A stretch of DNA of 40,729 bases, taken from Bacteroidales bacterium (GTDB lineage Bacteria > Bacteroidota > Bacteroidia > Bacteroidales > Muribaculaceae). The stretch covers positions 1-40,729 of the forward strand of contig SFLG01000015.1 of assembly GCA_004553485.1 (NCBI GenBank), read 5' to 3'. The notes beneath the pieces are model-generated. The model was given only the letters and a program-made list of their open reading frames with translations, ran no database searches and was not told the origin of the DNA. Each line of letters starts with the position of its first letter. The stretch's first letter is position 1. Of the stretch, positions 9,769-17,975 are shown piece by piece. Both the position numbers and the translations under genes were made by a program.

Positions 9769-11385
9769 TCATTTGGTCTTTTTCTGCCAGATGCCGTTGC
9801 TGTTCATGCGGTATTCGGCGGTGCTGTCCTCGCTGTTGATAGCGGGGACCACCTGCGGGAGGCGTCCGGTGACCTTGTTGAGGTACACGTCGCACAGGCG
9901 GCACTCGATCATGGCATCGATGTTCGAGCTGTTGGCCTGCAGCCAGGCGGTCTGGGCGGTGGTGACGTCGGTCGATGTCATCACGCCCTCGCGGAAGCCC
10001 ACGTTGGCGCAGCGCAGGTTCTCGTTGGCGCTCTCCAGGTTGGCGCGGGTGGCGCTGTAGGTCTTGAGGCTCTCATGGGCCTTGAACGCCGCCTGGTTGA
10101 TTTGCAGGTCGACAAGGTCGTGCGAGTCGGCCATGCGCAGGCGCATCACCGTCTCGTTGCTCTCGGCGGCTTTGTATTTGTTGTAGTTGCCGCCCCAGTG
10201 CCAGATGGGGATGGACACCATCGCGCCCACCGAGAAGGCACCGCCGAAGCGGTTGCGGAAGCCGTCAAAGGCATTGGGATTGGAGAAGCTGTAGGCGCCC
10301 ACAAGGGCCACTTTGGGCAGCATCGACGACATGGCCACGCGCTTTTCGGCATCGGCGGCACGGATGGCGGCGTCAAGGGCCATCAGGTCGGGACGGCTGT
10401 TGTAGGCGTTGTTGAGGACATCCGGGGTGACGGCGAAGGTGGAGTCGGCATACTGCGCGCGCTCGAGCATAAATCCGTCAGGCTCGTCGGCGGGGTGCAT
10501 GTCCGAGTTCACCGGCAGGCCGCACACCTGCGCCAGGGCCATGCGCGACAGCACCAGGCCGTTCTCCACCTTTGTCAGGTCGACGCGGGCCTGGTTGAGC
10601 TTGACGTCCACCTCGAGTTTCTGGGCACGTGTGGCAAGACCCTGCTCCACCATCAGGCCGACGTCGTGGTCGAGCGTGTCGAGCATGTTGACGAAGCTCT
10701 GAGCCAGCTCCTGCTTGGCCTTGAGCGACACAACAAGCCAGTAGGCGGCGTCGACGGCACAGACAACGTTCTCGGCCTCGGCGGCGGCAAGGCTGCGGTT
10801 GGCATCGATGCCGGCCTGCGCAAGCTTGTTCATAGCGGCGATTTTGCCGCCCATGTAGATGGGCTGCGTCAGGGTGATGGCGCCGAAAAAGACGTTGTGG
10901 ATGTCAAAGCTGGTCGACTTGCGGAGGGTATTGTTGGTGAGGTCGACAAAGCTGTTGGCAAGGTCCATGGCCTCGCCCACCAGCGGCGCCGTCTCGGGGT
11001 TCATCATCGCGCCCTGGATGGCCTGCCCCAGATGGGGAAACTTCTGGGCGATGCCGGCCAGCGAGCTCTGGTTTATGGGCTGCAGGTAGTCGCCTTTGCC
11101 CAACAGGTTGATGTTCTTCTGGTTGTACGTATATCCGCCGGTAAAGTCTATGCCGGGCAAATAGGCGGCAAAGGCCTCTTTTTTCTGGTATTCGGAGCCG
11201 GCGGCCTTTTGCCGGGCCATCATCAGCTGCTTGTTGTTGCGCAGGGCAAGAGCCCGGCAGCTGTCGAGGGAATATACGCCTCCCGGGGTGGCGGCTATGC
11301 CGTCGGCCAGGCTATACTCCTGCGCCGATGCCGCAAAGGCCAGGGCCACGGCGGCCGCAAAAGCTGTTATGCCTTTTGACATCAT
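9769..11385 (-). CDS. TolC-family outer-membrane efflux channel
   Basis: This outer membrane factor forms the exit duct of a tripartite exporter. The 538-aa precursor begins with a signal peptide (KGITAFAAAVALAFAASAQ, cleavage after AQ). It then shows the two-repeat pattern of long alpha-helices and short strands of the family, for example SLDSCRALALRNNKQLMMAR in the first repeat and SRPDLMALDAAIRAADAEKR in the second. Two ATGs (11385 and 11382) are adjacent, and either may be used. It is the first gene of an operon that continues with the HlyD adaptor and two permeases. Its roughly 170-nt leader carries a strong hairpin, and its promoter overlaps repeated TTTTGACCAA motifs, so expression is likely controlled. 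The family is clear. Confidence 0.93.
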   Translation of the reverse strand: MMSKGITAFAAAVALAFAASAQEYSLADGIAATPGGVYSLDSCRALALRNNKQLMMARQKAAGSEYQKKEAFAAYLPGIDFTGGYTYNQKNINLLGKGDYLQPINQSSLAGIAQKFPHLGQAIQGAMMNPETAPLVGEAMDLANSFVDLTNNTLRKSTSFDIHNVFFGAITLTQPIYMGGKIAAMNKLAQAGIDANRSLAAAEAENVVCAVDAAYWLVVSLKAKQELAQSFVNMLDTLDHDVGLMVEQGLATRAQKLEVDVKLNQARVDLTKVENGLVLSRMALAQVCGLPVNSDMHPADEPDGFMLERAQYADSTFAVTPDVLNNAYNSRPDLMALDAAIRAADAEKRVAMSSMLPKVALVGAYSFSNPNAFDGFRNRFGGAFSVGAMVSIPIWHWGGNYNKYKAAESNETVMRLRMADSHDLVDLQINQAAFKAHESLKTYSATRANLESANENLRCANVGFREGVMTSTDVTTAQTAWLQANSSNIDAMIECRLCDVYLNKVTGRLPQVVPAINSEDSTAEYRMNSNGIWQKKTK

Positions 11386-11484
11386 TGGAAAAATCGTGTT
11401 TTATCGTAAATGTTAGTTGAAATGCTTGTCGTGCCCGTCGCGCCGGCGGACGGTCAGGCGCCGTAGGAAGGGGGCGCCGGTCCG

Positions 11485-11516
11485 GGCACCGGTATCGCCG
11501 TTTTGGCGCCGGTGCC
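11485..11516 (-). promoter_or_regulatory. Stable hairpin in the tolC 5' leader
   Basis: GGCACCGG (11485-11492) pairs with CCGGTGCC (11509-11516), and CGCC (11496-11499) with GGCG (11505-11508) inside it, leaving a five-base loop and a three-base bulge. That makes a 12-bp GC-rich stem about 100 nt upstream of the tolC start and well inside the inferred transcript. No U-run follows, so it is not an intrinsic terminator. A role in mRNA stability or regulation is only inferred. Confidence 0.5.
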
Positions 11517-11563
11517 GCTGTTTAAATAACCCGCGAGGGGGCATTATGTTTGTTATGGCGGTG

Positions 11564-11637
11564 CAAAAATATAATTTTTGACCAAAAAAACGAGTTGTTT
11601 TTGGAACTTTAGACCAATTCTTTGTCCTTTTGACCAA
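11564..11637 (-). promoter_or_regulatory. Promoter and candidate operators of the tolC export operon
   Basis: On the minus strand TATTTTTG (11564-11571) fits the -7 box TAnnTTTG; I see no good -33 element at the expected distance. Immediately upstream, TTTTGACCAA occurs at 11576-11585 and 11628-11637, and TTTAGACCAA at 11608-11617. An imperfect CCAAAAA/TTTTTGG inverted repeat spans 11582-11604. Repeated motifs over a promoter with a weak -33 suggest binding of an activator or repressor. No regulator gene is adjacent. Confidence 0.5.
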
Positions 11638-11679
11638 CAACGCCGGAAACGCCGTTTTTTATTTCCTGTTGCTTTTTCA

Positions 11680-11687
11680 TACCTTTG
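11680..11687 (+). promoter_or_regulatory. -7 box for the phospholipase gene
   Basis: TACCTTTG is a full match to the Bacteroidetes -7 consensus, and transcription would start about 13-15 nt before the ATG at 11707. No clear -33 TTTG lies at 19-21 bp upstream, where a T-run is found instead. Confidence 0.5.
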
Positions 11688-11706
11688 CATCCGTAGAACC
11701 AGTCCT

Positions 11707-12594
11707 ATGTCTGCACCGACCATCCTTACATCCCTGCGGCGACATTCAGCCCGCATTCTTATCTCCATGTGTATGCTGGGACCGGCCCTTTGTGCGCCCT
11801 CCCGGGCCAAGGCGCAGATTATGACGCTGCCCGAGCGCGAGTACATCAACGCCGACTCGATGCGCCGCGACTTTGACAAGCGGCCCTACTTCGGGCTATA
11901 CAAGGACAACTACTTCATCTTCGGCACCACCGTCGGCCAGCGCCCCACGCGCGAAAACTCCAACGTCAAATTCCAGATTTCGATTTCGCAGCGCCTCACC
12001 CGCTCCACTCTGCCCTGGAACACTTACCTCTACCTTTTCTACACGCAGAAGGTGTTCTGGAACGTCCTCCAGAACTCGATGCCGATGACCGACCTCAACT
12101 TCAACCCCGGTATTGGTCTGGCAAAGCCGCTGTTTGTCAAAAACCGCTTTATCGGACAGGTGATTCTCGCCATCGAGCACGAAAGCAACGGCCGCGACGG
12201 CGACGCCTCGCGCTCGTGGAACAAGGTGTCGCTCGGCGCCAACATTATGATTGACCCCAACATGGTGGTGCACGGCAAGGTGTGGATACCGATTGTCGAC
12301 GGCGAGAACAACCGCGACATCCTCGACTACTCGGGCATATACCAGGTTGGCCTGCAGACCTTCAGCAACAACCGGCGCTTCGGCGGCTCGGTGGTGCTTG
12401 TCAAGCGCCGCGGATGGCGTCTGAACTACAACACCACCGTCGAGTTTTACTGGCGTATGCGCAAAAACGACAACCAGTACTTTTTTGTACAGTACTACAA
12501 CGGCTACGGCGAAGGTCTCCTCGAATACAACAAATTCCACTCCACCATCCGCGCCGGCATAGTCATCAAGCCCCGCCTGTTCTCGGAGTATTAA
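11707..12594 (+). CDS. pldA: Outer-membrane phospholipase A (OMPLA)
   Basis: This calcium-dependent outer-membrane phospholipase hydrolyses acyl chains of phospholipids that appear in the outer leaflet, which preserves membrane asymmetry. The catalytic triad is visible: His158 and Ser160 in EHESNGRDG and Asn172 in SRSWNKV. The Ser and Asn offsets from the His (+2 and +14) equal those of E. coli OMPLA. The 295-aa precursor has a signal peptide ending near AKAQ (residue 37) and alternating beta-strand segments rich in Tyr/Trp/Phe, ending ...FSEY as expected for a barrel. The ATG at 11707 follows a -7 box closely. The gene stands alone between the divergent tolC operon and a convergent acyltransferase gene. 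The family call is strong. Confidence 0.92.
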   Translation: MSAPTILTSLRRHSARILISMCMLGPALCAPSRAKAQIMTLPEREYINADSMRRDFDKRPYFGLYKDNYFIFGTTVGQRPTRENSNVKFQISISQRLTRSTLPWNTYLYLFYTQKVFWNVLQNSMPMTDLNFNPGIGLAKPLFVKNRFIGQVILAIEHESNGRDGDASRSWNKVSLGANIMIDPNMVVHGKVWIPIVDGENNRDILDYSGIYQVGLQTFSNNRRFGGSVVLVKRRGWRLNYNTTVEFYWRMRKNDNQYFFVQYYNGYGEGLLEYNKFHSTIRAGIVIKPRLFSEY

Positions 12595-12603
12595 CAACGC
12601 GCG

Positions 12604-13614
12604 CTATGCGCCGCGAAGGCGCCTGTTGAGCGGAGCAAAGGCCTTGTCGGTGAGGGCCGACAGGGGGAGGACGGCGACGAGGGTCAGCGGGAAAATCAGC
12701 GCGGGGGAAACCTCAGACGGCACAAGGACGTAACGGATTATCAGCAGATGCCACAGGTAGATTGTGAGGCTGTGACGCGAGAACCACGTCACTGCTGTCC
12801 GTAGCCACGCAGGCGCCGTGTCGATTAGCGTAAAAAGTCCGAAAATAAGCATATTCGCGGCCATCGTCGCAAAGGTGAGGTCGTGGTACAGCACCCGCTC
12901 GTACCCCCATTGGGCGGCGTTGGCGTACACTGCGCCGCCGAGGACAAAGGCCACTGCTCCCCATAGTATAATAAAGAGGGCGCGCTGCCGGGCCGTGCGC
13001 TGCGACAGCGGCCGGCGGCTGAGGTAATAGCCCGCCACCATGTAACCCGCAAATCCGGCAAAGGGTGCCACAAGCGACTCGCCGGGGACAATGTCGGCCA
13101 CACCGCCTATCACGGGCAGGAAGCCGGCGACAAGCCACAGCGCCACAAAGCACTGCAGGCCGCGCCGCGAGGCGGTGGCGAGCCACGGCGACAGTACGGG
13201 GGCGAAGAGGTAGAGGCCCGTCAGCGAGTACAGGAACCAGCCGCCCTCCCACGGCGACAGCAGGGGCGCGAATTTAAGCAGGTTGGTAAAGCGGTAGTCG
13301 TCGATGGCTGGGATGCCGGTGATGCTCATCAGCGCCACGTATGCCACGGTAAACACCACCCACTGAGGCAGGTACGAGGCAAGGCGCCGGCGCAGGAAGG
13401 TCCCGGCGGATGGCCGCACGGGAAAAATCAACGCGCCGCTGGTCATGAAGAAGAGCGAGGCGCTGCCAAGGTACATCCCCAGGGCCGGCGTGACGTTGCA
13501 GTCCGACACGGCGCCGGCGGCATGGCTCCACACTATCGCAAGCATGGCGAAGGCGCGCACGGCGTCTATCCAGAAGACGCGGCCGGTGGCGTTATGTGTG
13601 TCGTTATTGCCCAT
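12604..13614 (-). CDS. Membrane acyltransferase, acyltransferase-3 (OafA/YrhL) family
   Basis: This is an integral membrane protein that probably transfers an acetyl or other acyl group to a surface sugar. The N-terminal signature WIDAVRAFAMLAIVWSHA, with the conserved Arg and His, and about ten hydrophobic segments over 336 aa place it in the acyltransferase-3 family. The start at 13614 (MGNNDTHNATGRVFW) gives a normal short cytoplasmic N-terminus. It lies 30 bp downstream of the WYL-regulator gene on the same strand, so both may share a transcript, and it ends 9 bp from the convergent pldA stop. The acceptor cannot be told from sequence; O-antigen, capsule and peptidoglycan sugars are all possible. 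Confidence 0.85.
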   Translation of the reverse strand: MGNNDTHNATGRVFWIDAVRAFAMLAIVWSHAAGAVSDCNVTPALGMYLGSASLFFMTSGALIFPVRPSAGTFLRRRLASYLPQWVVFTVAYVALMSITGIPAIDDYRFTNLLKFAPLLSPWEGGWFLYSLTGLYLFAPVLSPWLATASRRGLQCFVALWLVAGFLPVIGGVADIVPGESLVAPFAGFAGYMVAGYYLSRRPLSQRTARQRALFIILWGAVAFVLGGAVYANAAQWGYERVLYHDLTFATMAANMLIFGLFTLIDTAPAWLRTAVTWFSRHSLTIYLWHLLIIRYVLVPSEVSPALIFPLTLVAVLPLSALTDKAFAPLNRRLRGA

Positions 13615-13644
13615 AAGCGGTTTATATGCAGCGGGTTGATGATG

Positions 13645-14556
13645 TTATCGTGTGCGCGGGACGTCGGCATAGCCTTCGAGGGCCTGGCGCATGGCGGTGG
13701 CCATGGCCGTGCGAAGCTCGGGCGGACCAAGGACGGTGATGCGGGGGCCGTACGAGAGCAGCTCGGCGACAAGGTCGTCGCTGATGCGCATGGTGTAGTA
13801 GAACAGCGAAAAACCGTCGTGCACCACCTCTTCCTGCGAGTGGTGCAGCGGCAGGTCGCGCAAGTAGTTGGCGTTGCGGTGGTCGGTGCGGATGGTGATG
13901 CGCTTGGGCGCGCTGTGGTTGACAACGATGCCGAACGAGTCGCGGAAATATTCCTCGGGGTCGATGTCGGCGGGCATCTCGAAGGTCTCCTCGCGATGGG
14001 TGACCGACGACATACGGTCGAGAGCGTAGGTCTTGATTTTGTTGTCGCGCACGTTGCGGCCCACGACGTACCAGCGCTGGCGGAAAATCTTGAGGAAATA
14101 CGGCTCGTAGGTGATGCCGGTGGTGGGACGGCTGCGGCTGTAGTTGCGGTAGTCGAAGCTGATGCGGCGCCCCTGGCGGATGGCGTCGATGACGGTGCCC
14201 AGGAACTCGCGCGCGCTGGGGATGTCTTCGAGGAAGATGCGGCCCGAGATGTCGCGCGCCGAGGCCAGCGCATCGCTGACGGCGCCGCTGTTCAGCAGCC
14301 AGTCGGTCACCGACGTGTTGTGGTGGTCCTCCTCGGCGATATAATACTCGTACGTGGCGGGGTCGCACTGGATATCTATGCCGAAAATCTCCTGTATGGC
14401 CGCGCGGTAATTGTACAGAGTACGGCGGCACAGCGCATTGCCGGTGCCGTGGGGGCTGAGCCGCCACAGACGGTCCAGCTCGCCGCGCGTGATGCGTCCG
14501 CGGCGCTTAATAGTGTCGATTAACCACACATAACGTGCGTACAAACTGCTTGGCAT
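13645..14556 (-). CDS. WYL-domain transcriptional regulator
   Basis: This is a predicted DNA-binding regulator. The N-terminal part (residues about 1-75) looks like a winged helix (RYVWLIDTIKRRGRITRGEL ... CRRTLYNYRAAIQEIFG). The centre holds a WYL ligand-sensing domain (residues about 125-210): RISFDYRNYS begins it, and KIFRQRWYVVGRN carries the WY pair, followed by KTYALDRM. A C-terminal WCX-like extension follows to residue 303. Regulators of this type commonly respond to nucleotides or nucleic acids and often control DNA-damage or defence genes, but no such gene is adjacent. The nearest neighbour on the same strand is the acyltransferase gene 30 bp downstream. The target is unknown. Confidence 0.88.
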   Translation of the reverse strand: MPSSLYARYVWLIDTIKRRGRITRGELDRLWRLSPHGTGNALCRRTLYNYRAAIQEIFGIDIQCDPATYEYYIAEEDHHNTSVTDWLLNSGAVSDALASARDISGRIFLEDIPSAREFLGTVIDAIRQGRRISFDYRNYSRSRPTTGITYEPYFLKIFRQRWYVVGRNVRDNKIKTYALDRMSSVTHREETFEMPADIDPEEYFRDSFGIVVNHSAPKRITIRTDHRNANYLRDLPLHHSQEEVVHDGFSLFYYTMRISDDLVAELLSYGPRITVLGPPELRTAMATAMRQALEGYADVPRTR

Positions 14557-14602
14557 AAGTCGGTTGGGTATTTGCGATTAGTCTAATTGGGCCGGTCGCC
14601 CT

Positions 14603-16066
14603 TTACTCGGCTGTCTTGGCCTTTGCCCCAATGGTAAGGGCAAACAGGCCGGCGATGGTGAGCAGGGCGTTGATTATCAGCAGCTCGAAGCTGGTGGTGT
14701 AGCCCAGGTAGGTCTTGAGTGCCCACTGGATGACCCAGCTCAGCGCCGGGGCAAGGATGCACACAACGGGCACGAGGCGGTCGTGGACAGGGCGCTTGCC
14801 GAACATGCCGAAGACAAACAGGCCCAGGATGGGTCCGTAGGTGTACGAGGCAAGGGTGTAGACGGCGCTGATGGCGTCCTCTTCGCTGAGGTAGTAGAAA
14901 ACGATGATCACCAGGCCCATTATGGCCGACATGCCGATGTGCACCATCTTGCGCGTGCGGGTGAGCCGCTTGTCGTCCTGCTTTTTGTGCGCGCCGAGGA
15001 TGTCGACGGTGAACGAGGTCGTCAGCGAGGTCAGCGCGGAACCGGCGGCGCTGTAGGCGGCCGAGATAAGGCCCAGGACAAACAGGATGCCCACGGCGAC
15101 GGGGATGGCGGGATGGGTGGCGACGAGGCCGAAGAGCTCGTCGCTCTTGGAGGGCATGCCAATGTTGTTGTTCTCGATAAACATCACCAGCAGGGTGCCG
15201 AGGATGAGGAACAGGGCCACGACAAAGAACTGCATCACGCCGGAGACTATCATGTTCTTCTGGCTCTCACGCGAGTCCTTGCAGGCGAGGTTGCGCTGCA
15301 TCATGTCCTGGTCGAGGCCCGTCGTGGCTATCGACATGAACACGCCGGCGAGGAACTGCTTCCAGAAGTAGGTGCCCGCCATGGGGTCGTCGAAGTAGAA
15401 CATCCGTGCCGTCGAGTGTGCGGCAACGGCCTTGATGGTGTCGCCGACGCCGTAGCCGAGGTTCTGCGCGATAAAGTAGATGCACAGTATCACCGACATT
15501 ATCAGGCAGAAGCTTTTGAGGGTGTCGGTCCATATCAGTGTCTTCACTCCACCCTGGACGGTGTAGAGCCAGATGAGGGCGATGGTGACGATGACGTTGA
15601 ACTCGAAGGGGATGTGAAGCGGCCCGAACACCAGCAGCTGCAGCACGGCGCATACCACGAAGAAGCGCACCGACGCGCCCAGCATCTTGCTGAGGAAGAA
15701 GAACCAGGCGCCCGTGCGGTAGGTATTGCGGCCGAAGCGGCCCTCGAGGTAGCCGTAGATGCTGATGAGGTTGCGCTTGTAGAACATCGGCACAAGCACG
15801 TAGGCGATGGTGAAGTAGCCCACGATGAAGCCCAGCACCATCTGCAGGTACGAGTAGCCTTTGTCGGCTACCATGCCCGGCACTGAGATAAAGGTGACGC
15901 CCGAGATGGCGGCGCCGATCATGGCAAAGGCAACGATGCCCCAGTGGGCCTGCCGGTTGCCGGTGAAGAAGGTGGAATTGTCGCTGCCGCGCGAGGCAAA
16001 CCAGCTTATTCCGAACAGCAGCGCAAAATACGCCACAATAGTGATAATGACAATTACAGGAGTCAC
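14603..16066 (-). CDS. Sodium:solute symporter, possibly a MurNAc (MurT-like) transporter
   Basis: This 487-aa transporter of the SSS family has about 13 membrane helices. Family features include GAAISGVTFISVPGM in the second helix region, where the Na+/substrate site lies, and AYSAAGSALTSLTTSFTVD further on. The start is GTG at 16066; no ATG is nearby and the N-terminus matches the family from there. It begins 45 bp after the stop of the NamZ-like muramidase gene and is likely cotranscribed with it. In Tannerella forsythia an SSS transporter of this kind (MurT) imports N-acetylmuramic acid, so a MurNAc role here is an inference from context. The family assignment itself is firm. Confidence 0.9.
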   Translation of the reverse strand: MTPVIVIITIVAYFALLFGISWFASRGSDNSTFFTGNRQAHWGIVAFAMIGAAISGVTFISVPGMVADKGYSYLQMVLGFIVGYFTIAYVLVPMFYKRNLISIYGYLEGRFGRNTYRTGAWFFFLSKMLGASVRFFVVCAVLQLLVFGPLHIPFEFNVIVTIALIWLYTVQGGVKTLIWTDTLKSFCLIMSVILCIYFIAQNLGYGVGDTIKAVAAHSTARMFYFDDPMAGTYFWKQFLAGVFMSIATTGLDQDMMQRNLACKDSRESQKNMIVSGVMQFFVVALFLILGTLLVMFIENNNIGMPSKSDELFGLVATHPAIPVAVGILFVLGLISAAYSAAGSALTSLTTSFTVDILGAHKKQDDKRLTRTRKMVHIGMSAIMGLVIIVFYYLSEEDAISAVYTLASYTYGPILGLFVFGMFGKRPVHDRLVPVVCILAPALSWVIQWALKTYLGYTTSFELLIINALLTIAGLFALTIGAKAKTAE

Positions 16067-16111
16067 GGATGTTTATTTTTTACTGTTTACGTTTTTCTGA
16101 TATTAACACGC

Positions 16112-17404
16112 TCACTCGGCATAGAGCAGATAGGGCTTGCGCTGCTTGCTGAAGCGGGCCACGTCATCGGCCCAGGTGGCCTTGATTTCGTCGGCGCTGC
16201 GGCCCTCCTCAATCATCTTGCGGATGTCGCCGCGGCCGATGAGCTTCTCGAAGAAGCTGCGGAAAAAACCCTCCCTGCTGATGCCGGGGTCGTTGTAAGC
16301 GTCTATGATATACTTCATTGTCACGCCCTGGGCGATGGCGTCCTCGTCGCTGACATTGCGCAGGTCGACGCCGTGGCACAGCTTGTCAAGCTGCGGCGGG
16401 TTCTTGGCGCCGGGGACGCTGCGGGGGGTGAACTCAAAGTCGCGGCACGTCATATCGGGATGGCCGTAGCAGAGGAACGGCATGTCGGTGCCGCGGCCGA
16501 GGCTGACGGGAGTGGCCTCGAAGTAACAGGTGGCGGGATAGAGGTATATCGCCTTCATGTCGCGCAGATTGGGCGACGGGGCGACGGGCAGTGTGTAGCG
16601 GGTCTGGTGGGTGTAGCCGTCAACCGGAATTACCGTCAGCGGCACCTTCGCGCCATCCTTCAGCCAGCCCTCGCCGTTGGCCATCTGCGCCAGCTCGCCC
16701 AGCGTCATGCCGTGCACGACGGGGATGGGCAGACGCCCCACACCGCTCTGATAGGTCATGTCCAGAATGGGACCGTCGACATACATGCCGTTGGGGTTGG
16801 GACGGTCGAGCACCATAAACTCCTTGCCATTGGCGGCAGCGGCGTTCATCAGGTCAATCATCGTGCAGTAGTAAGTATAGTAGCGCAGACCAACATCCTG
16901 GATGTCAGTGACAACGACGTCAATGCCGTCCATCGTCTCTTTGGACGGACCGCGTTTTTTGCCGTCATAAAGACTGGCGATGCGAATGCCCGTAACAGGA
17001 TCAGTGCCCGACGACACATGCTCGCCGGCATCCGCCGTTCCGCGGAACCCATGCTCCGGCGAGAAAATGCACACAACGTTCACACCATTCTCCAGCATAA
17101 TATCCAGCGTGTGCTTATCGCCCACCATACCGGTATGATTAGAGAACAGCGCCACGCGCTTCCCCTTCAGCAGCGGCAGATACCTGTCCACCTGCGCCGC
17201 CCCCACAACAACCGCCTCCTGGCATCCCACAGCCTTACAGCAACCGGCCTCAGCCTTACAGCAACCGGCCTCAGCCTTACAGCAACCGGCCTCAGCCTTA
17301 CAGCCGCCGGCCGAATTACCCGGCGCATTACACTGCCCATTTGCATACAGGCCCGGCAAAATTGCCATCGCCGCCACCAGCGACACAAAAAAACGCTTAC
17401 ACAT
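16112..17404 (-). CDS. namZ: NamZ-like exo-beta-N-acetylmuramidase (DUF1343) with Cys-rich N-terminal repeats
   Basis: The enzyme should release terminal MurNAc from peptidoglycan fragments outside the cytoplasm. The DUF1343 core runs from about residue 70 to 430, with GKRVALFSNHTGMVGD, SPEHGFRGTADAGE, DIQDVGLRYYTYYCTM and DRPNPNG as recognisable conserved blocks. The ATG at 17404 gives a clear signal peptide (MCKRFFVSLVAAMAILPGLY); an in-frame TTG at 17428 is less likely. Residues about 25-61 are an unusual insertion of heptads CCKAEAG encoded by exact 21-bp DNA repeats, with nine Cys in total. I do not know this tract from other NamZ proteins. The symporter gene follows after 45 bp, which suggests MurNAc scavenging. 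The enzymatic call is by family. Confidence 0.87.
   Translation of the reverse strand: MCKRFFVSLVAAMAILPGLYANGQCNAPGNSAGGCKAEAGCCKAEAGCCKAEAGCCKAVGCQEAVVVGAAQVDRYLPLLKGKRVALFSNHTGMVGDKHTLDIMLENGVNVVCIFSPEHGFRGTADAGEHVSSGTDPVTGIRIASLYDGKKRGPSKETMDGIDVVVTDIQDVGLRYYTYYCTMIDLMNAAAANGKEFMVLDRPNPNGMYVDGPILDMTYQSGVGRLPIPVVHGMTLGELAQMANGEGWLKDGAKVPLTVIPVDGYTHQTRYTLPVAPSPNLRDMKAIYLYPATCYFEATPVSLGRGTDMPFLCYGHPDMTCRDFEFTPRSVPGAKNPPQLDKLCHGVDLRNVSDEDAIAQGVTMKYIIDAYNDPGISREGFFRSFFEKLIGRGDIRKMIEEGRSADEIKATWADDVARFSKQRKPYLLYAE
17231..17304. repeat. 21-bp tandem repeats inside the NamZ-like gene
   Basis: Three exact 21-bp copies (17231-17251, 17252-17272, 17273-17293) are followed by an 11-bp partial copy. 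On the coding strand each unit encodes the heptad CCKAEAG. Copy identity at the DNA level points to recent expansion by slippage; the period keeps the frame. Confidence 0.95.
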
Positions 17405-17749
17405 AGCAAAAAATTTTACGTATATCAAAAGATTGGCTACACCAATAAATTACACATAAATTACAAACCGAGCCATACCGCGCCAAACCGCATACAGCCC
17501 ATCCAAAATTTACCCCGTAAAGTTACGACAATTTCCCCACCCCACCAACACCCCACCCCGCCCAACCACCACCCCAGCCCCCGCTCCTGCCCCACTCGGC
17601 CCACCACCCTTGCCCTACTCAGCCCCCAACGGCCCTCCTTCCTCCTCTCCGGTTTCCCCTCATTCCTCCCTCAAATTGCTCCCGTTTTTAACACCACGCA
17701 ACACTCCCCGCCTCATTCGGTTAAAAAATGTTTATATTTCACCTCATTC
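17405..17749. other. Non-coding spacer, C-rich on the plus strand
   Basis: No gene is supported here. The left part is AT-rich (leader side of the NamZ-like gene). The part from about 17535 to 17650 is strongly C-rich on the plus strand, with many CCCCACC and CCACCACC runs. I see no convincing promoter box for the minus-strand gene. Confidence 0.6.
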
Positions 17750-17780
17750 TTTGCCATTTCCCGCAAACAGCTTACCTTTG
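17750..17780 (+). promoter_or_regulatory. Promoter of tRNA-Ala
   Basis: TTTG (17750-17753), 19-bp spacer, TACCTTTG (17773-17780): a perfect match to the Bacteroidetes consensus. Transcription would begin near 17787, about 82 nt before the mature tRNA 5' end. Confidence 0.8.
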
Positions 17781-17868
17781 CAAAGCAAAAAGGCCCTCAG
17801 GCCCGCCGGTTCTGCAACGACGCAGACAAACAACCGGCAGATCCGACCCATCAGCGTCGGACTATCAA

Positions 17869-17944
17869 GGGGTATTAGCTCATCTGGTAGAGCGCAACAC
17901 TGGCAGTGTTGAGGTAAGCGGTTCGAGTCCGCTATACTCCACCA
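17869..17944 (+). tRNA. tRNA-Ala, anticodon GGC
   Basis: The 76-nt sequence folds as a full cloverleaf. The acceptor arms are GGGGTAT and ATACTCC, including the G3-U70 pair that is the main alanine identity element. The D-arm GCTC/GAGC, an anticodon stem CAACA/TGTTG with loop CTGGCAG, and a T-arm with TTCGAGT complete the fold. The anticodon is GGC, reading GCC. The discriminator is A73, and CCA is encoded. The gene has its own promoter and terminator. Confidence 0.97.
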
Positions 17945-17947
17945 AAG

Positions 17948-17975
17948 GCGAATCGAGATTTCGGTTCGCTTTTTT
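17948..17975 (+). terminator. Intrinsic terminator after tRNA-Ala
   Basis: A 9-bp stem GCGAATCGA / TCGGTTCGC (one G-U pair) with loop GATT ends at 17969 and is followed by six T. Its last T bases and the next G also form the -33 box of the toxin-antitoxin promoter. Confidence 0.9.

Noticed and set aside
9763..11379. 538-codon plus-strand frame covering the tolC gene
   Set aside because: Same length as tolC on the other strand, His/Val/Gly-rich shadow translation; tolC has signal peptide and family motifs.
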